Positions 5,599-6,231 of a stretch of DNA of 6,231 bases are shown one piece after another. Numbering within the stretch: position 1 is the stretch's first letter; every line of letters starts with the position of its first letter. Source of the stretch: Lachnospiraceae bacterium (GTDB lineage Bacteria > Bacillota > Clostridia > Lachnospirales > Lachnospiraceae); assembly GCA_017958585.1 (NCBI GenBank), contig JAGDCK010000069.1, positions 1 through 6,231 on the forward strand. The letters run 5' to 3'. The translations under genes were made by a program, and so were the position numbers. Under the pieces are notes generated by a model. It made no database searches and was not told the origin of the DNA. It saw nothing but the letters and a program-made list of their open reading frames with translations.

Positions 5599-6026
5599 AA
5601 AACATCCCGGCCGCACATTCGAATTACGGTTTTTTGACCATTTAGCTATAAATAACTGTAGTCTGTTTTTGTGCTTACAGTTTTTTCCCACTTCTCGTCA
5701 GAATAACCGTAACCCAATTTTATGCTTTACAGTTTTTATTTAATTCTCCCTAAAATAACTGTAACTCAATTTTCGTCCTTACAGTTTTTCTCCAATCCGC
5801 TTTAAAATAACTGTAATTTTCCATTACATTTACAGCCATGCCCTTGAGAAAACCGGAGCAATTTCTTCTGATTACAGTTTTCTTTATGGTTTCTCTCAAA
5901 AAACTGTAGACCTCTGTTTTTGCTTACAGTTTTTTTCAATTTATTTTCTAAAAAACTGTAGATGTCTATTTTGGTACACAGTTTTTTTAGTATAATCTCT
6001 GGAAAAACTGTAAAATACCTCACAGC
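5599..6026. repeat. Array of eight to nine ~52-bp inverted-repeat units (ACTGTA...TACAGT)
   Basis: Each unit has a left arm like AAAATAACTGTA or AAAAAACTGTA, a 15-16-base variable middle, and a right arm TACAGTTTTTT. Left half-sites start at 5655, 5706, 5758, 5810, 5852 (degenerate ACCGGA), 5903, 5955 and 6007. Right half-sites start at 5676, 5728, 5780, 5831, 5873, 5925 and 5977. An earlier TACGGT at 5625 marks a ninth, partial unit. Steps are 51-52 bp except one of 42 bp. The last unit has lost its normal right arm. The middles and inter-unit stretches are only loosely alike, with a TTTT run and TTCTC recurring. Each unit could fold as an RNA hairpin with a T-tail on either strand. No protein-coding sense is evident, since 52 is not a multiple of three. 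Confidence 0.9.
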
Positions 6027-6047
6027 GTGGTTTTCTTTGCCCCGCCC

Positions 6048-6210
6048 CGCCGTAAAGGCGCGTGGGATTGTAGCTTTAAGGAACTAGTGCTACAAGAAAG
6101 CATGTCGCTTGCGACATGCTCGCGCCGAGCGCGGTTGACGACAGTCAACATGATACTCTCGCACGAAGTGCGATGTGCGCAGAGTGCGCATCCATAGCGG
6201 AGCGCTTTTT
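6048..6210. repeat. Chain of eight short hairpins in a GC-rich block
   Basis: The block follows an abrupt change from AT-rich repeats to CCCCGCCCCGCC. Arms are CGCC/GGCG (6048-6060), TTGTAGC/GCTACAA (6068-6095, loop 14), AGCATGTCGC/GCGACATGCT (6099-6120, loop TT), CGCGC/GCGCG (6121-6133), GTTGAC/GTCAAC (6134-6149), TCGCAC/GTGCGA (6159-6173), TGCGCA/TGCGCA (6176-6190) and AGCG/CGCT (6196-6206). The last is followed by TTTT, which could make it a weak plus-strand terminator. Hairpins three to five abut with no spacer. A ninth, TGC-GAA-GCA, begins at 6223 and reaches the window edge. I do not recognise the element; it may be a structured RNA or a mosaic of dispersed palindromic repeats. Confidence 0.8.
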
Positions 6211-6231
6211 ACTTTATAGGAATGCGAAGCA

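Noticed and set aside
5989..5996. Plus-strand TATAAT as a promoter for a gene to the right
   Set aside because: No acceptable -35 lies 16-18 bases upstream; the nearest TTGGTA is 14 bases away. The site is inside the AT-rich array, where such hexamers occur by chance.
5802..6023. 73-codon reading frame on the minus strand
   Set aside because: It lies wholly inside the repeat array, has no ribosome binding site that I can see, and its sequence just reads the AT-rich repeat units. The 52-bp period is not a multiple of three.
5599..6026. CRISPR array
   Set aside because: Conserved segments are short inverted arms rather than 23-37-bp direct repeats, the middles are only 15-16 bases, and the units are diverged. 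No cas gene is in view.
6102..6197. 31-codon plus-strand frame starting ATG TCG CTT
   Set aside because: It is built entirely from the hairpin arms, and its start lies inside a 10-bp stem. There is no Shine-Dalgarno site. Palindrome-rich DNA readily yields such frames.

Overview
The window looks like chromosome from an anaerobic low-GC Firmicute of the Clostridia, most likely Lachnospiraceae. That placement is inference. It rests on the gene order aspS-gatC-gatA-gatB behind a T-box leader, on DapF, and on the general feel of the GatC and AspRS sequences. All recognisable genes lie on the minus strand, so transcription runs from high to low coordinates.

Region 1 (about 1-4535) is one transcription unit. 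A strong sigma-A promoter (4507-4535) drives a roughly 350-nt T-box riboswitch leader ending in an intrinsic terminator (4151-4184). Then come aspS (true GTG start at 4094), gatC, gatA and the first 145 codons of gatB, which runs off the left edge. Together they encode the indirect route to Asn-tRNA(Asn). A probably non-discriminating AspRS makes Asp-tRNA(Asn), and the GatCAB amidotransferase converts it to Asn-tRNA(Asn). GatCAB can also make Gln-tRNA(Gln) from Glu-tRNA(Gln). The specifier loop reads GAAC, so it holds an Asn codon (AAC) overlapping a Glu codon (GAA) shifted by one base. A 12-bp inverted repeat downstream of the terminator could sequester the terminator's 3' arm in read-through RNA.

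Region 2 (4581-5432) is dapF, diaminopimelate epimerase, of the lysine and peptidoglycan pathway, with both catalytic cysteines present.

Region 3 (5433-6231) is about 800 bases with no convincing gene, but it is highly structured. It holds three parts: (a) three clear and one degenerate 18-bp direct repeats exactly 22 bp apart, just upstream of dapF; (b) an AT-rich array of about eight to nine inverted-repeat units built on ACTGTA/TACAGT, with a period of 51-52 bp broken once by a 42-bp step; (c) an abrupt change to GC-rich sequence made of at least eight short hairpins placed nearly end to end up to the window edge. Parts (b) and (c) are the least explained and most interesting content here.
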